From: Cyclina sinensis
Taxonomy: Eukaryota > Mollusca > Bivalvia > Venerida > Veneridae
DNA length: 64,000 nt
Direction: 5' to 3'
NCBI GenBank assembly: GCA_012932295.1
Contig: JAAONU010000013.1
Location: forward strand, 4,076,603 to 4,140,602
This document shows, in pieces, positions 10,201 to 21,017 of this stretch. The position numbers and the translations under genes were made by a program. Numbering within the stretch: the first letter of the stretch is position 1; every line of letters starts with the position of its first letter. The notes beneath the pieces are model-generated. The model saw only the letters and a list, made by a program, of their open reading frames with translations, searched no databases and was not told the DNA's origin.

Positions 10201-13200
10201 GTCACTTGTCAATACTGACAACAATTAAAATGTGAATGTTGAACGGAGACGCTAATCAAAGGTGTGAAAATTATTGATCGCTTCGGTAATTATGTCGATT
10301 TTGATTGTTGGGGATTAATGCAAGTGTTGAGTCAACGCATTTTTCGATTCAGCGAATTTCGACTCATTGCATTTAATCTATATGGAAAATATAGGAAAAA
10401 ATAACGGGACCGAGTGACAGCTTTGAGTCAGACCGACCTGTCGAGTCATTGCATTTCGACTCATCGCAAAACTACTGTATGTATAAAGCACTACCTTCCA
10501 TCAGCAGCGTTCAGGTAAATTAAGTAGAATAATTTTGATGCAGAAGTGAGCAAAAATTATAATATTCTTAAACATTCATTCTTATTTATGAAATAGCAAC
10601 GGATATGTGAATGTCTTTATGTTAGCTCACCTGAGCACATAGTGCTCTTGTGAGCTTTAAGGAATCGATGACTGTCCGCCGTCCGGCGTCGTCCGTCGTC
10701 CACAATTACTTCAAAGAACATTAATTTTCCTCTGGAACAATCAAGCCACATTTGATAAAACTTGCCTATAATAGTTCTTTCTTGTCAAATACCACAAGTG
10801 TCAAGATACTTCAAGGTAGCATGGTTTAGTGGACCTCTATTCTTGACCATGGGGTCAAAATTGGCCGTACCCTTGGGATCACCAAGGCTAAAAATACACT
10901 ATTCAACCTTTCGCCTTGATTTATGACCGATATCTTAGATATTTGGTATGTAGGCACCTTGCATAAATATTTTCCATTCACTGGGATCATGGCCAATCTA
11001 ACCAAAGCTAAAAATAGATTTTACTTCTTCTCCCTATAGAGTCTTTATTTATTGACCGAATTCGTAGATATTTAGTATGTAGGTAACATGCGAGGTCCTC
11101 TACCCTTGGGTTGGGTCTGAGGTCACTGGAAACAAGTTTACGGTAACTGAGGCAATTTAAACAAAGTTTTGCTTTCTGTCATAGGACACCTTACTTATTG
11201 GTTGATAATTTAGATATTTGGTTTATAGGCACCTTTATATGTCTTTAATCAACCGATATCGTAGATATTTGCTATGTAGGTACCTTTGCATGGACCTTAA
11301 CACTGGACGAGGTTTGAGTTCACTAGTTATAAGGTCAAGGTAACAGAGATTAACATAGATTTTTCTACCTTATATCATAGTGTCATGTTCGTATTCGATT
11401 CAATTTAACTTTCATAAAACATTTATAAACAATATATCACCTTTCTTTTCCTGAACCAGACAGATCAAATCATGGTTTCAAGAGGTATAGGGGCCAAAAT
11501 AGGCATATTTTGATAATCGTACAAACCACTTGCCTGATTTCAAAATAAATTAACACAATTATAATTATGAAATTTGAGCATTGGGACACAGGTGAGAGAT
11601 TAAGTGTCATCATGGCCCTCTTGATGTATTTACAGCGGAATTGTAATGGTTTATGCACAACATCACATTGTCCACCAGACAAACCTTTTTGCACAGAGCA
11701 TGGGTGTGTGTTTGAGTGTCCCAAGTCAGCATATATCAACGGAACTTGCTGTGTTGTTGACTGCCGAACCTGGTTTGTGAATAATCGGACCTGCATGGAG
11801 CAATGTCCTCCAGAACGTTTGATTAGGGAAACACCGAAACTTGCTGGGAGAGATATATTCATCGAAAAACATTGTGTAAACTCATGCAGTCCTTATGAGT
11901 ATACTTTTAACAAAACTTGTGTCCGTGCTTGCCCGGTGACGCACATTTATATCAGTGAACGGAACTGTTCAACACAATGCCCTGAAAGTGCACCGTTTTT
12001 GACAAACTTGACTACAAATGGATACAATACCTACCAATGTGTTAACCAATGTCCGCATCTTGTTGAGAACGGATATTGTACAGATCATTGCAGAGACCAT
12101 TTAAATATCTTCAATAGCACTTGTGTCAGTGTTTGCCCTGATGAATACCATCTAATGTTTGAACAAAATTGTGTTAGTAAGTGCCCAGATTCGACAATAT
12201 ATGTACAAGATTTTAAGTGCATGACTAAGTGTCCATTGGAAAAGCCGTACTTGTACAATGGAAGCTGCGTAAGTGGATGCGCACAAGGCTTCAAAACACT
12301 GAAAAATAAAATATGGCACTGTGTTGAAAGTTGTAACGATGAAATGTTCATTTACAATCAAACTTGTGTTTCAACGTGTCCTTATGGTTACGTTGTTAAC
12401 AATAATACATGTGATGAAAACTGTTTTGGTGACCTCCCATTCTCATGCGAAGTGATAAATAATCCGCGTGCAAACTGTGGGGCAGACTTTGATAACATAT
12501 ATCCTCAGCAGAAGTACATAACCTGTGTTAAACAATGCCCTGATAATATGTACATATTGAATTCGTCATGCGTGTATTCTTGTCCAGTCAGCTTTTATTA
12601 CCTGGACAGAAAGTGCGTTCACAGTTGTTCCACTGATCTTCCTTTCCTTTATAATGAAACAAGCACAACAGGTTGTAATGACTTCTTCTGTTCAAACCTG
12701 ATAACAAAAATAACGTGTATGGAAGCATGCCCATCGGATACGTACAGTTTCAAACGTTTTTGCTACTCTACATGTCCAGCTGGTCTGTACACATCGGGTA
12801 AAACTTGCACGACAACATGCTCACAATTTTTCACGAAAAACAAGACCGTAACATTAGGAACATATGAAAGATATTATGAGTACTGGATGACAGGGACAGG
12901 ATGGAGGAAAAAGAATGTAAAAGCTACGATTGTTGAGTGTGTGGCAGTGTGTGGTGCTGGATACTTTCAGTATAATACAACGTGTGTAAAAGAGTGTCCA
13001 CGAAATATAAACTATGTCACCAATGGAACATGCCACGCTAATATATGTGATACAAAATATATGTACAATAAATCAAAATATATCGAATGTTCTGATAGTT
13101 GCGAAGAGGGAAATTACATATATAAAAAGCAATGTGTAAACAATTGTCCAGAACATACATTTCTGTATAACAGGACTTGTGTGACAATATGTCCAAGCGG

Positions 13201-14298
13201 AAGTCCATTTATTCAAAATCAGGCTACTGAATTATTTTGCTACTCAAGAAGTTGCCGAGGTAATAATAAGCTTTGTGTTGAAAAATGTAGCAATGACACA
13301 TTTGCATTGAATAAAACATGTGTGTCTAGATGTCCAATGCATACATTTGTTTACAATTATACTTGTGTTTCAAAATGTCCGGAAAACAGTTATTTTCCGC
13401 CAAAAAATAATTTGGTTTTTAACCCGTCCAAAGTCGGAAAGGAATGCCTCATTCGTTGTCCACAGGGCACATTTGTTCTTAATCAAACGTGTGTTACAAA
13501 ATGTCCAGAAGGAACATTTGCTTTGAGTAATAGCTCATGTGTGTATAAATGTCCCAATGAAAAACCACTGGAGTATAGAAGTTTTATGAAGCCCTGGACA
13601 TGTATTGACAGCTGTGATGCTGATCAAGTCTATGAAAACGGAGACTGTACTTATAGCTGTACAGAGCCAAACATATATTTCGGTGGAAAGTGTATTCAGC
13701 AATGCCCAGAAGGATATTTTTGGTTTCGATTTTGCGGTAGAATTTCTTATGCCATGATTTTTAGTATTCTCATCTTTGTCATTCCTGAATTTACGATACT
13801 ATTCCTTGGAAGAAAAATACTGAAAGAATATTTTACAGTTGTTTGGATGGCATTGCGCTGCCGTACATTCGTAAGTTATTTTCATTTGCTCTGTAATTGC
13901 AATGCTTCAAACAAATACTCTAAAAATGTTAATTGTTAAATAACCTTTGATTATTTTAATATCCAAGAACTTTAATACTGCATAATTCCAAGAGCAGAGA
14001 AAACAATATTTAAATCAGCCGCATTATTCCGTATACTATAATTTCTTCATTATCATTTTATTCAAATTGGTATGTCCGTTTGTGACTCAGATTTAAATGA
14101 TTCGCAAACATTTTATAAGTTATATTTGTTGTTGTTATTGTTGTTGAATTAACCGAAGTATGATTACCTCTGTAGGAATCAGAAGAAGATGAGGAAAATG
14201 TTTCCGAAGAGGTTGAAAACGAATTTGAAAACGGTGTTACCACAAGTGATCTGGAAATGCAAGTTTGTAGCGATGAGCAATTGCAACTTTTGAGCTAA
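7295..14298 (+). CDS. cysteine-rich single-pass receptor, three exons
   Basis: Model: exon 1 7295-7345 (ATG to a TTG|GTAAGT donor), exon 2 11636-13870 (TTTACAG acceptor, TTC|GTAAGT donor), exon 3 14176-14298 (CTCTGTAG acceptor, TAA stop). All junctions are phase 0; the product is about 802 residues. Exon 1 gives MARSLQLFLILFIILYL, a hydrophobic signal peptide. Residues about 18-715 form an ectodomain of roughly thirty imperfect modules of the type N-x-T-C-V-x-x-C-P, most with an N-glycosylation sequon just before the cysteine. This recalls furin-like and growth-factor-receptor cysteine-rich repeats. A membrane span follows at about 720-742 (MIFSILIFVIPEFTILFLG), then a basic stretch and an acidic cytosolic tail from exon 3 (ESEEDEENVSEEVENEFENG). 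The open frame upstream of 11636 and the one beyond 13870 are intron read-through. There is no intracellular signalling domain; the divergent TIR gene is a candidate partner. Confidence 0.75.
7774..8655. mobile_element. foldback/MITE-like element with repeated subterminal motifs
   Basis: About 150 bp at the left end (7774-7940) is repeated in inverted orientation at the right end (8507-8655). Both arms are made of the motif GGACAAAAACCCACC alternating with spacers such as CAAGGTGGACAAAAA. The AT-rich interior has no transposase. A TTTGCAA word lies at 7761-7767 and again at 8656-8662, a possible but uncertain target duplication. It sits in intron 1 of the receptor gene. Confidence 0.7.
9838..9892. 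repeat. CA-rich microsatellite
   Basis: An imperfect (CA)n tract broken by CTC, CCC and AGA, next to the left end of the following MITE-like element. Confidence 0.8.
9889..10477. mobile_element. pogo/Tc1-like MITE, decayed
   Basis: The right end, read inward, begins CAGTAGTTTTGCGATGAGTC and is flanked by TA at 10478-10479. The left end reads CTGTAAATTTGTGATGACTC. Both ends carry repeated GACTCATCGCA/GAGTCATTGCA words in inverted orientation. This is the CAGT-type terminus of pogo-like mariner elements. The left TA is not preserved and no transposase is present. Confidence 0.5.
10622..11395 (+). repeat. pearl-like element, AGCTCACCTGAGCAC family
   Basis: Opens with the hairpin TTAGCTCACCTGAGCAC ... 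GTGCTCTTGTGAGC, then a GTCCG(C/T)CGTCC microsatellite, then degraded core units carrying AGATATTTGGTATGTAGG and CTACCCTTGGG. The tail is truncated. Located in intron 1 of the receptor gene, just before its main exon. Confidence 0.65.
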
Positions 14299-15386
14299 AC
14301 AATAAATTACCAGTTTTTGTATGCAAGAAGTTAAATACCAAGTCAACCATATTCTTCAGATGACGTATACAAGTAAAATGGGCAAAACGCAAGAAAAGAA
14401 AAAGATCTATGACAAAAACGAACCTTTTGTACCATACGTCAATAATGCAGAGCGAATGACCGAATAGAAATGAGTTACTGTGCATAAATATCATTTCATA
14501 TAATAAGCAATTGGCAAACACGTTTGGGCTATTCTCTTATCTGCCTTAAAAATAAGTACACAGCCAAGTTGGGACTTGCTGCTTAATTCAGGATATGAGG
14601 CACAACTGGAACCAAGCATGTTTTGATTTACAGCATTTTATCCAGTCCATCACCTATTATAATGTTGCAGATACAAATTAGTTAACGGTAAAATTATATA
14701 TGCATTTGCACTGTCTTCGAATAGCAGAATCAGAAAGATATTCAACGCAATACTACTCTATCTGCAAAAATATATGATTACATATGCTGAATATATTATT
14801 ATTATTTTTTCTATATGAGATATGATTTTATACAAAGTGGGGGAAAAAACAACGATAAACCTTCTTTGTAGACATGCACGTCCTGCTCAACAGGTCATAG
14901 TTTTCTTCATTTTTTTCTGTTCTTTCATATTTATATCATTGAATTTTTTATATCACATATTCTGATTATCAATTTTCTGAGCTATGTTTTTGAATGTTTG
15001 CTGAGATTTTTTTCCAACATGCATTGCATGCTATAGACAGTATGTGTATTCAATAGTAATAACTATAAAAGTGAACATCCTTAGCTGCATAAGTGTTCAG
15101 AATTTTTTTTTTATTTTTATTTTTTTTTTTTTTTTGTTGTTTAGTTATTGACTGAACGTTAAAAGTTTCATTGTTGAATTTATTCAGATCGTCATGAAAC
15201 ATATTTTTTTATTAATAACTTTAGGAAAAGAATCAGTCCGCAACAGAGTAGAATCTAGTGCCATAAATTACTGCTTTAGAACTCATAGTGCTTGGTTTAG
15301 TTAAACTGAAGAACACTTCCTTCGCTAGTTCATGACCTCTTTCTACAGACACTGTCGAACTATTTTATGCTTCCCAGTTTTGTTTT
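14299..15386. other. AT-rich interval without a recognised gene
   Basis: Probably 3' UTR and flanking DNA of the receptor gene: ACAATAAAT sits a few bases after the TAA, a possible polyadenylation signal. A T-rich tract lies at about 15100-15136. No exon is convincing. Confidence 0.4.
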
Positions 15387-16470
15387 CTATATATGATTTT
15401 GTGATGTAGGTTACCTATGTTATAGTTCACTCATCCGCTGTATATGATTTTGTGATGTAGGTTATTTATGTTATAGTTCACTCATCCGCTATATATGATT
15501 TTGTGATGTAGGTTATTTATGTTATAGTTCACTCATCCGCTATATATCATTTTGTGATGTAGGTTATCTATGTTATAGTTCACTCATCCGCTATATATGA
15601 TTTTGTGATTTAGGTTATCTATGTTATAGTTCACTCATCCGCTATATATGATTTTGTGATTTAGGTTATCTATGTTATAGTTCACTCATCCGCTATATAT
15701 CATTTTGTGATGTAGGTTATCTATGTTATAGTTCACTCATCCGCTATATATCATTTTGTGATTTAGGTTATCTATGTTATAGTTCACTCATCCGCTATAT
15801 ATCATTTTGTGATTTAGGTTATCTATGTTATAGTTCACTCATCCGCTATATATGATTTTGTGATGTAGGTTATCTATGTTATAGTTCACTCATCCGCTAT
15901 ATATGATTTTGTGATGTAGGTTACCTATGTTATAGTTCACTCATCCGCTGTATATGATTTTGTGATGTAGGTTATCTATGTTATAGTTCACTCATCCGCT
16001 ATATATGATTTTGTGATTTAGGTTACCTATGTTATAGTTCACTCATCCGCTATATATGATTTTGTGATGTAGGTTACCTATGTTATAGTTCACTCATCCG
16101 CTGTATATGATTTTGTGATGTAGGTTACCTATGTTATAGTTCACTCATCCGCTGTATATGATTTTGTGATGTAGGTTACCTATGTTATAGTTCACTCATC
16201 CGCTATATATGATTTTGTGATGTAGGTTACCTATGTTATAGTTCACTCATCCGCTATATATGATTTTGTGATGTAGGTTACCTATGTTATAGTTCACTCA
16301 TCCGCTATATATGATTTTGTGATTTAGGTTATCTATGTTATAGTTCACTCATCCGCTATATATCATTTTGTGATGTAGGTTATTTATGTTATAGTTCACT
16401 CATTCGCTGTATATGATTTTGTGATGTAGGTTACCTATGTTATAGTTCACTCATCCGCTATATATGATTT
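15387..16470. repeat. 51-bp satellite, about 21 copies
   Basis: Near-perfect tandem units of 51 bp, each containing GATTTTGTGATGTAGGTTA and GTTATAGTTCACTCATCCGC. The CACTCATCCGC word recurs every 51 bp from about 15428 to 16448. Units differ at a few fixed sites: TGATTTTG/TCATTTTG, GATGTAGG/GATTTAGG, and TTACC/TTATC/TTATT. No coding potential. Confidence 0.95.
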
Positions 16471-17335
16471 TGATCGAACCAGCAAGCAGGGATGCTGAAA
16501 TTTTTAGCCAACTTACCTAGGCATTTTCATAGTATTTTCAATATTTGGAAAAGTGGAATGATTAAGTGAATCGGCCAAAAATAGAAAATCCCTTTATTGT
16601 TTCAATAAAATACACAGGAAGAAACGGAGTGAACTACAAACAAACGAAGTACTTCGGTCGCTAGCGCTCCCTTACACTTAATATGTTCTTATTTTTCAGT
16701 AAATGAGATTAAACCTACACTTATAGATCGTATAAAAACATTCGTTACCATTTTGGGTGCACATTTTATCGTTAGCTGATTTAATCGACTTACAATATAA
16801 GTTTCGATTCGACTGGTTAATTTTATAAGGACTGCGTCATTCCTTTCTAAATATGGTTACGGTCTACATATTTCCTTGTCGTAGGCTCATCCTATGATTA
16901 ATAGAGGTGTATGCGCGTTAGTCCGATGTGAAAGTGGATATCGGATTATAAACTTAACAACTTGATATTGAATAATATGTAAGGCATTCATATAAATAGT
17001 TGGTTTGTCGCAAATAATTGAATGTAAATAATTCGTTTTCATGAAACGTACACAGATGAAATAAACTATATTAACTAAATTTCAAGTTTCGGTAATAAAA
17101 ACAACACAAATATTTTGCAACCTGCACGGTGCTTCCGTGTTCTTAACTTTTATCACAATTTTAGAAAGGTCTTGCAAATTTGAATTCCTTCTTAAAATTA
17201 AAATCAAACAATAGTCTTGGTGCGGATCATTTATTCATCAACACTACATATAACTCTAGTATTCATCTTTTTGATGACGATGAGTAAAGTCCACGCTCTC
17301 TATCCAGCCTTGAGAGTATCTTTTTCAAAAATTTG
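16471..17335. other. interval without a recognised gene
   Basis: No exon or known repeat recognised. The right part may be the flank of the transposon remnant that follows. Confidence 0.3.
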
Positions 17336-17452
17336 TTATACAACAGCCAGGTTCTCTCGTATTATTTCCGACAATAGACAACGGCGCTTCCTTCGACCAT
17401 CTTCGACATTTTGTACTTGCTGGCGATTGTCGTCGTCGGTGCTCGAAGACAT
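17336..17452 (-). pseudogene. short ORF divergent from the transposase remnant
   Basis: An ATG at 17452 opens a 38-residue frame (MSSSTDDDNRQQVQNVED, then a basic GRRKRRC stretch) that ends at a TAA at 17336-17338. It lies back-to-back with the DDE transposase remnant, an arrangement seen in Harbinger elements, where a second Myb/SANT-like ORF is divergent. It is too short to assign and may be a truncated second ORF. Confidence 0.25.
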
Positions 17453-17583
17453 AGCATCTATTATTTGGGGGTGAAAACTGGCGACAATAAATGCAAAAAT
17501 TACATCGGTTAAATTTACTTACTAACTGTTTGCGAATTAATGGTTATTCATTTTGTCAGTAACTTTTAATATTTTAGAAATCA

Positions 17584-18605
17584 TGGATGCTCGGCGACGA
17601 ATATAGCGAATGTATATCTTCTTAGCCAAAGGTTTGCCAAATTTCGAAGATTATCACAGTTATACATTTTCAAATCAGAACAAGTTTTTCAGTCACCCCC
17701 AGACTCTGTTCTGGACATTCGTCACAGACTGTCGTCGAACTATGTGCAAAATCATGCAGGCATGGACTTATTTCTACTTAAATCAGCGCAGCGTGATAAA
17801 TTTTCTGAAGCTACAGGTGAAAGTCCCGAAATTTTTCTAGACCTTGTAAATCTAATTCCTTTATCGGAGGCACTTAACAATACTTTATTCAAACGAAATA
17901 GGATATTGTCAAGCTTGTCATCTTGTGGCTACGAAGTTAACCAACGTTCAGAAGAATTTCAATTCTCTTTGATGTAAGTGTCGAGTACGTCGAGCTTGAA
18001 ATTAGACGTGCCTTGCCGATATTCAATGGGGCTTTGTATCAGTACATACAGTGGCCTGATATTCAAGAATGTCTAGACGTGCGTGGCAAATGGGAAAAGA
18101 TCGCTTGTGCTGTTGGTGCAATTGATGGTACCAGACATGTAATCTATTGACCATCAGTGGATCAACATCGTTAATTTAGGCCATCGAAGCTATCATTGCC
18201 TTCACACCCAAATAGTTGTGGATAATAATGGTACAATAAGATACATTGAGTCCGGATTCTTAGGGCACATGAATGACGCACAGCAATTTTATTTAATGAG
18301 GAGGATTTTTGTAGACTTACCATTTCTTGAAGAATGTGTATTACTTGGAGATAGTCTATACCTTAACCGGCACTCTGCAGTTACACCCTACACAACTGCA
18401 CAAATACAGAGAAGGCAGGGACATAAGCGGCGGCGTAGTCGCCATTTCAACAAATAAGTACGTCACTAAAAGGTTACTGTTGAGCATGCTATCGGGCCTA
18501 CAAAAGTGTCAGTTCTGTTAAGCGACTTCCGAGACATTTACTTTTACAGTTCGCATCTGTGCATCGCTCGTTCGCCGACAAAAGTCAGTTGAATTAATTA
18601 TGTAA
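17584..18605 (+). pseudogene. DDE transposase remnant (DDE_Tnp_4 / Harbinger-like)
   Basis: A broken transposase readable in pieces. A start-like MDARRRI is at 17584; an open stretch follows at 17609-17977; the catalytic region starts at about 17985. The triad is visible: D in AIDGTRH (18124-18126), D in LLGDSLY (18350-18352) and E in VEHAIG (18482-18484). Between them is VVDNNGTIRYIESGFLGHMN, typical of this family in molluscs and cnidarians. Lesions: in-frame stops at 18148-18150 and 18172-18174, a frameshift before the HCLHTQ segment, and at least two more near 18450-18500. The element is dead. Terminal inverted repeats were not found. Confidence 0.75.
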
Positions 18606-19623
18606 AAGAAAAGGAGCACGTCAGTATCACTCCGGGTTTTATCTAAGTATAGTTTGATACATTAAAACAGATTTGCGATTGCAATTAAACTGATTACTGG
18701 GAATATATGTAATCTATGTTTTTATTTCATGTACATCTTTCTAGGACGCTGAAATAAATCTACCCTGATGAGCTGAAAATTCTACTTTGCACTAAAATGT
18801 TTTGAGACACTCCCTCGTTTTCATCGCTAATCCTGTGTCCATCTTCACATCAGTCAATAAATATAATTCTTTGACTTTGCTTAAACTGTGGAACTTTAAA
18901 TTGCATCCATTGTTTGTAAGTTATGATGAAATGTTTGAGTACATTGGGTGAATACAATATCACTGCAATATGAATTCCACTTTCATTATACATATAGTGA
19001 CTGTTACTGAAGTCTTGGCACTTTAGGCACGGTAAAAAAGCAGAGCAGCACATTTAATTCATACACGTATCAATTCTTCGTGAAAATACAAATTTATCTC
19101 AGTGTGTGAATTTCGTTTTCACGTTCTTCTTTACATACGGTGCAGATTAGAGTTGAATAAACAAACATACTCTCACATTTGACTTGCCATGTGCAGTAAA
19201 ATCTGGTCAAGTTCTCAGTGAAAATGCAGTCACTCAAACATGATGGACACGCCTTGAATTTTAGCAGAAATTTCATTTTGAAAGAGAAGTGATGATTTAA
19301 GAAATGTTTTGGGTAGTTGGTTATGATAAGTAAATTAGTAGTATATAATATAAGAGTTACAAGCCAGTTGGCATTTTGTTATTATTGTCCACCTCTCTTC
19401 GTTCGGGAAACATATACCAACAAATCCAAATTTACCTGTAACACTTATATTATATACTACTCTCTTAAGAGGTTGAAACATTTACTTAATTCACTTTATT
19501 ATTTTTATTTAATATTTTAAACTATGCCATCTTGTAACTTTTTTATGACTTTAGCCATAAATCCCTGGCTGTATCCCTTAATCATTTTTATATCCATTAA
19601 GTTTAAATTCTTTCAAATGCATT
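18606..19623. other. interval without a recognised gene
   Basis: Minus-strand frames at 19094-19276 and 18850-19053 are cysteine-rich (CPSC...CTVCKEE) but interrupted, and I cannot place them in a family. Nothing else is supported. Confidence 0.3.
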
Positions 19624-20041
19624 TCAAGAGGTATTGAATAGTTTTTTCTCTGTCTGCATTTCTAATAGTATTGTGAACATATCCTCAATAACCTTTTTCT
19701 CGTCTTCCTTATTTACTTTCCAATCCGTGCTTTTGTTATTAGTTGTTTTATTCTTTAATAATGTAATTTTAAAATAGTTTTCTTATCTTCAACTTTAGTT
19801 TATTAACAAATATGGTAATTACTGATAGGACAGCCCCGGCAATTACCACAAATATAGGGACAGCTGGAACAAGTGCTAGTGCAGCCGAGCAACCCATTAT
19901 ACTTGATGTTATTTGTAGTCCAGTGTTTACTCTTACACAAAACTTACAGATTTTTCGGTAAGCAGCAGCAAGTTTAGTTAAGTGAATAATTAATTGATCA
20001 ATTGTTTCTATTCCCTCAGAATGTGTTATATCTTTACACAT
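19624..20041 (-). pseudogene. Polinton-like hydrophobic protein, frameshifted
   Basis: A 90-residue frame from 20041 to 19769 has a helical N-terminal part and a long hydrophobic stretch (AALALVPAVPIFVVIAGAVL), then a basic run. A frameshift near 19785 passes into another frame that continues with a charged segment to a stop at 19624-19626. Small membrane proteins of this type accompany integrase in Polinton/Maverick elements; the exact function is unknown. It follows the integrase remnant on the same strand. Confidence 0.5.
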
Positions 20042-21000
20042 TTATATAATATGTTTTTTTTTTTAAAACTTGTTTAAGATCACTAAATGGAATCCAGCTA
20101 TTATATTTTTCACTGTAGCCTTTCCATTTAACTAAAGCTCGTTTCTTCTTATAATCCCGTCTAATAACCTTTTCTATTCTGAAAACTTCTTGTTTAGTAG
20201 ACAAAAAGTTCTTGTTCATAAAACGAACCTTGGACCAACTCATTATTTAAATCTCTAATAGTGTATGTTCTTGGGTTTGTATTTTGAATTCCATCAATTA
20301 TAAATATTTCCTTCGTCCAGTTTGGTGTATATCCTTTCTCAAAATGCCTTTTAATTTTACTTAAACGAAAACGGTCTCCAACTTTAATTTTTGGCTTACT
20401 TTTTAATACCTTTAAATCACCGTATAAATTGAAGTAAACAGTACTTTTGTTTGATTGTTTGCTGCCTTGTTTTAGGGTCATTTTTGTGCTACTATGTTTT
20501 GTGTTGTTATTTTTCTAACATTTTTGGTAAATCATTTAAATAAGTATAAGTATTATTTGCTGTAAAATATTTCCACATAATCCGCTTCAGGGACCTGTTA
20601 AAACGTTCAGTTACCACAATCTTACCTTTATTGAATGTATGATACATATTGATTTTATTTTTATTTGAAAATGATTGAAAAGTTTTATTATAAAATTCCT
20701 TTCCTTCATCTACCTATAAATTTCACGGAGTCCTACCTTCAGAAACTATTCTAATAAAAGCATCAGTATTAGATTCTCCGGTTTTATTTTTCAGTGGAAC
20801 AGCCCAAGCATACTTGCGAAAGAAATCAGTAACAGTTAACAGTTAATAAGTTTTTTACACCTTTATTTTCTGTAGAAAAAGCTTGCATATCAACTAAATC
20901 AGCAGACCAAGTATCATATATCGTTTACTATAACTTTACGTATAGGAAATTTCCGTTTGATTGGTCTGTGTAATTCATTTGATAATTTATCACTCCATGC
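20034..21000 (-). pseudogene. Polinton/Maverick integrase remnant with chromodomain
   Basis: A retroviral-type (rve) integrase in several frames. The DDE core is visible: Asp in WSADLVDM (about 20899), Asp in VDEGKEF (about 20709) and Glu in TERFNRSLK (about 20607). It is followed by a C-terminal KVGDRFRLSK...EKGYTPNW segment and a chromodomain (KKKRALVKWKGYSEKYNSW). Lesions seen: a frameshift near 20925, a 7-bp tandem duplication at about 20830-20843, in-frame stops at 20723-20725 and 20714-20716, a small deletion near 20510, and a break near 20240 between the C-terminal segment and the chromodomain. Integration enzyme of a large double-stranded DNA transposon; here inactive. Confidence 0.85.
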
Positions 21001-21017
21001 TGTTTAGGGGGTCTTTT

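Noticed and set aside
11567..11635. Upstream part of the 790-codon frame as the protein start
   Set aside because: Not a signal peptide, though the ectodomain is clearly secretory; the TTTACAG acceptor at 11635 in phase with the signal exon at 7295 is preferred.
11470..11862. 130-codon minus-strand frame over the receptor exon
   Set aside because: Antisense shadow of the cysteine-rich exon; no domain and no supporting signals.
13871..13939. C-terminal read-through of the receptor frame (ending KNVNC)
   Set aside because: It starts at a consensus GTAAGT donor in phase 0, and a matching acceptor and exon follow at 14176.
15387..16470. CRISPR-like array
   Set aside because: Units are contiguous 51-bp repeats with no unique spacers, and the context is eukaryotic; it is a satellite.
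18850..19276. Cysteine-rich minus-strand frames as a zinc-finger gene
   Set aside because: Interrupted by stops, no recognisable spacing of a known finger, no splice context.
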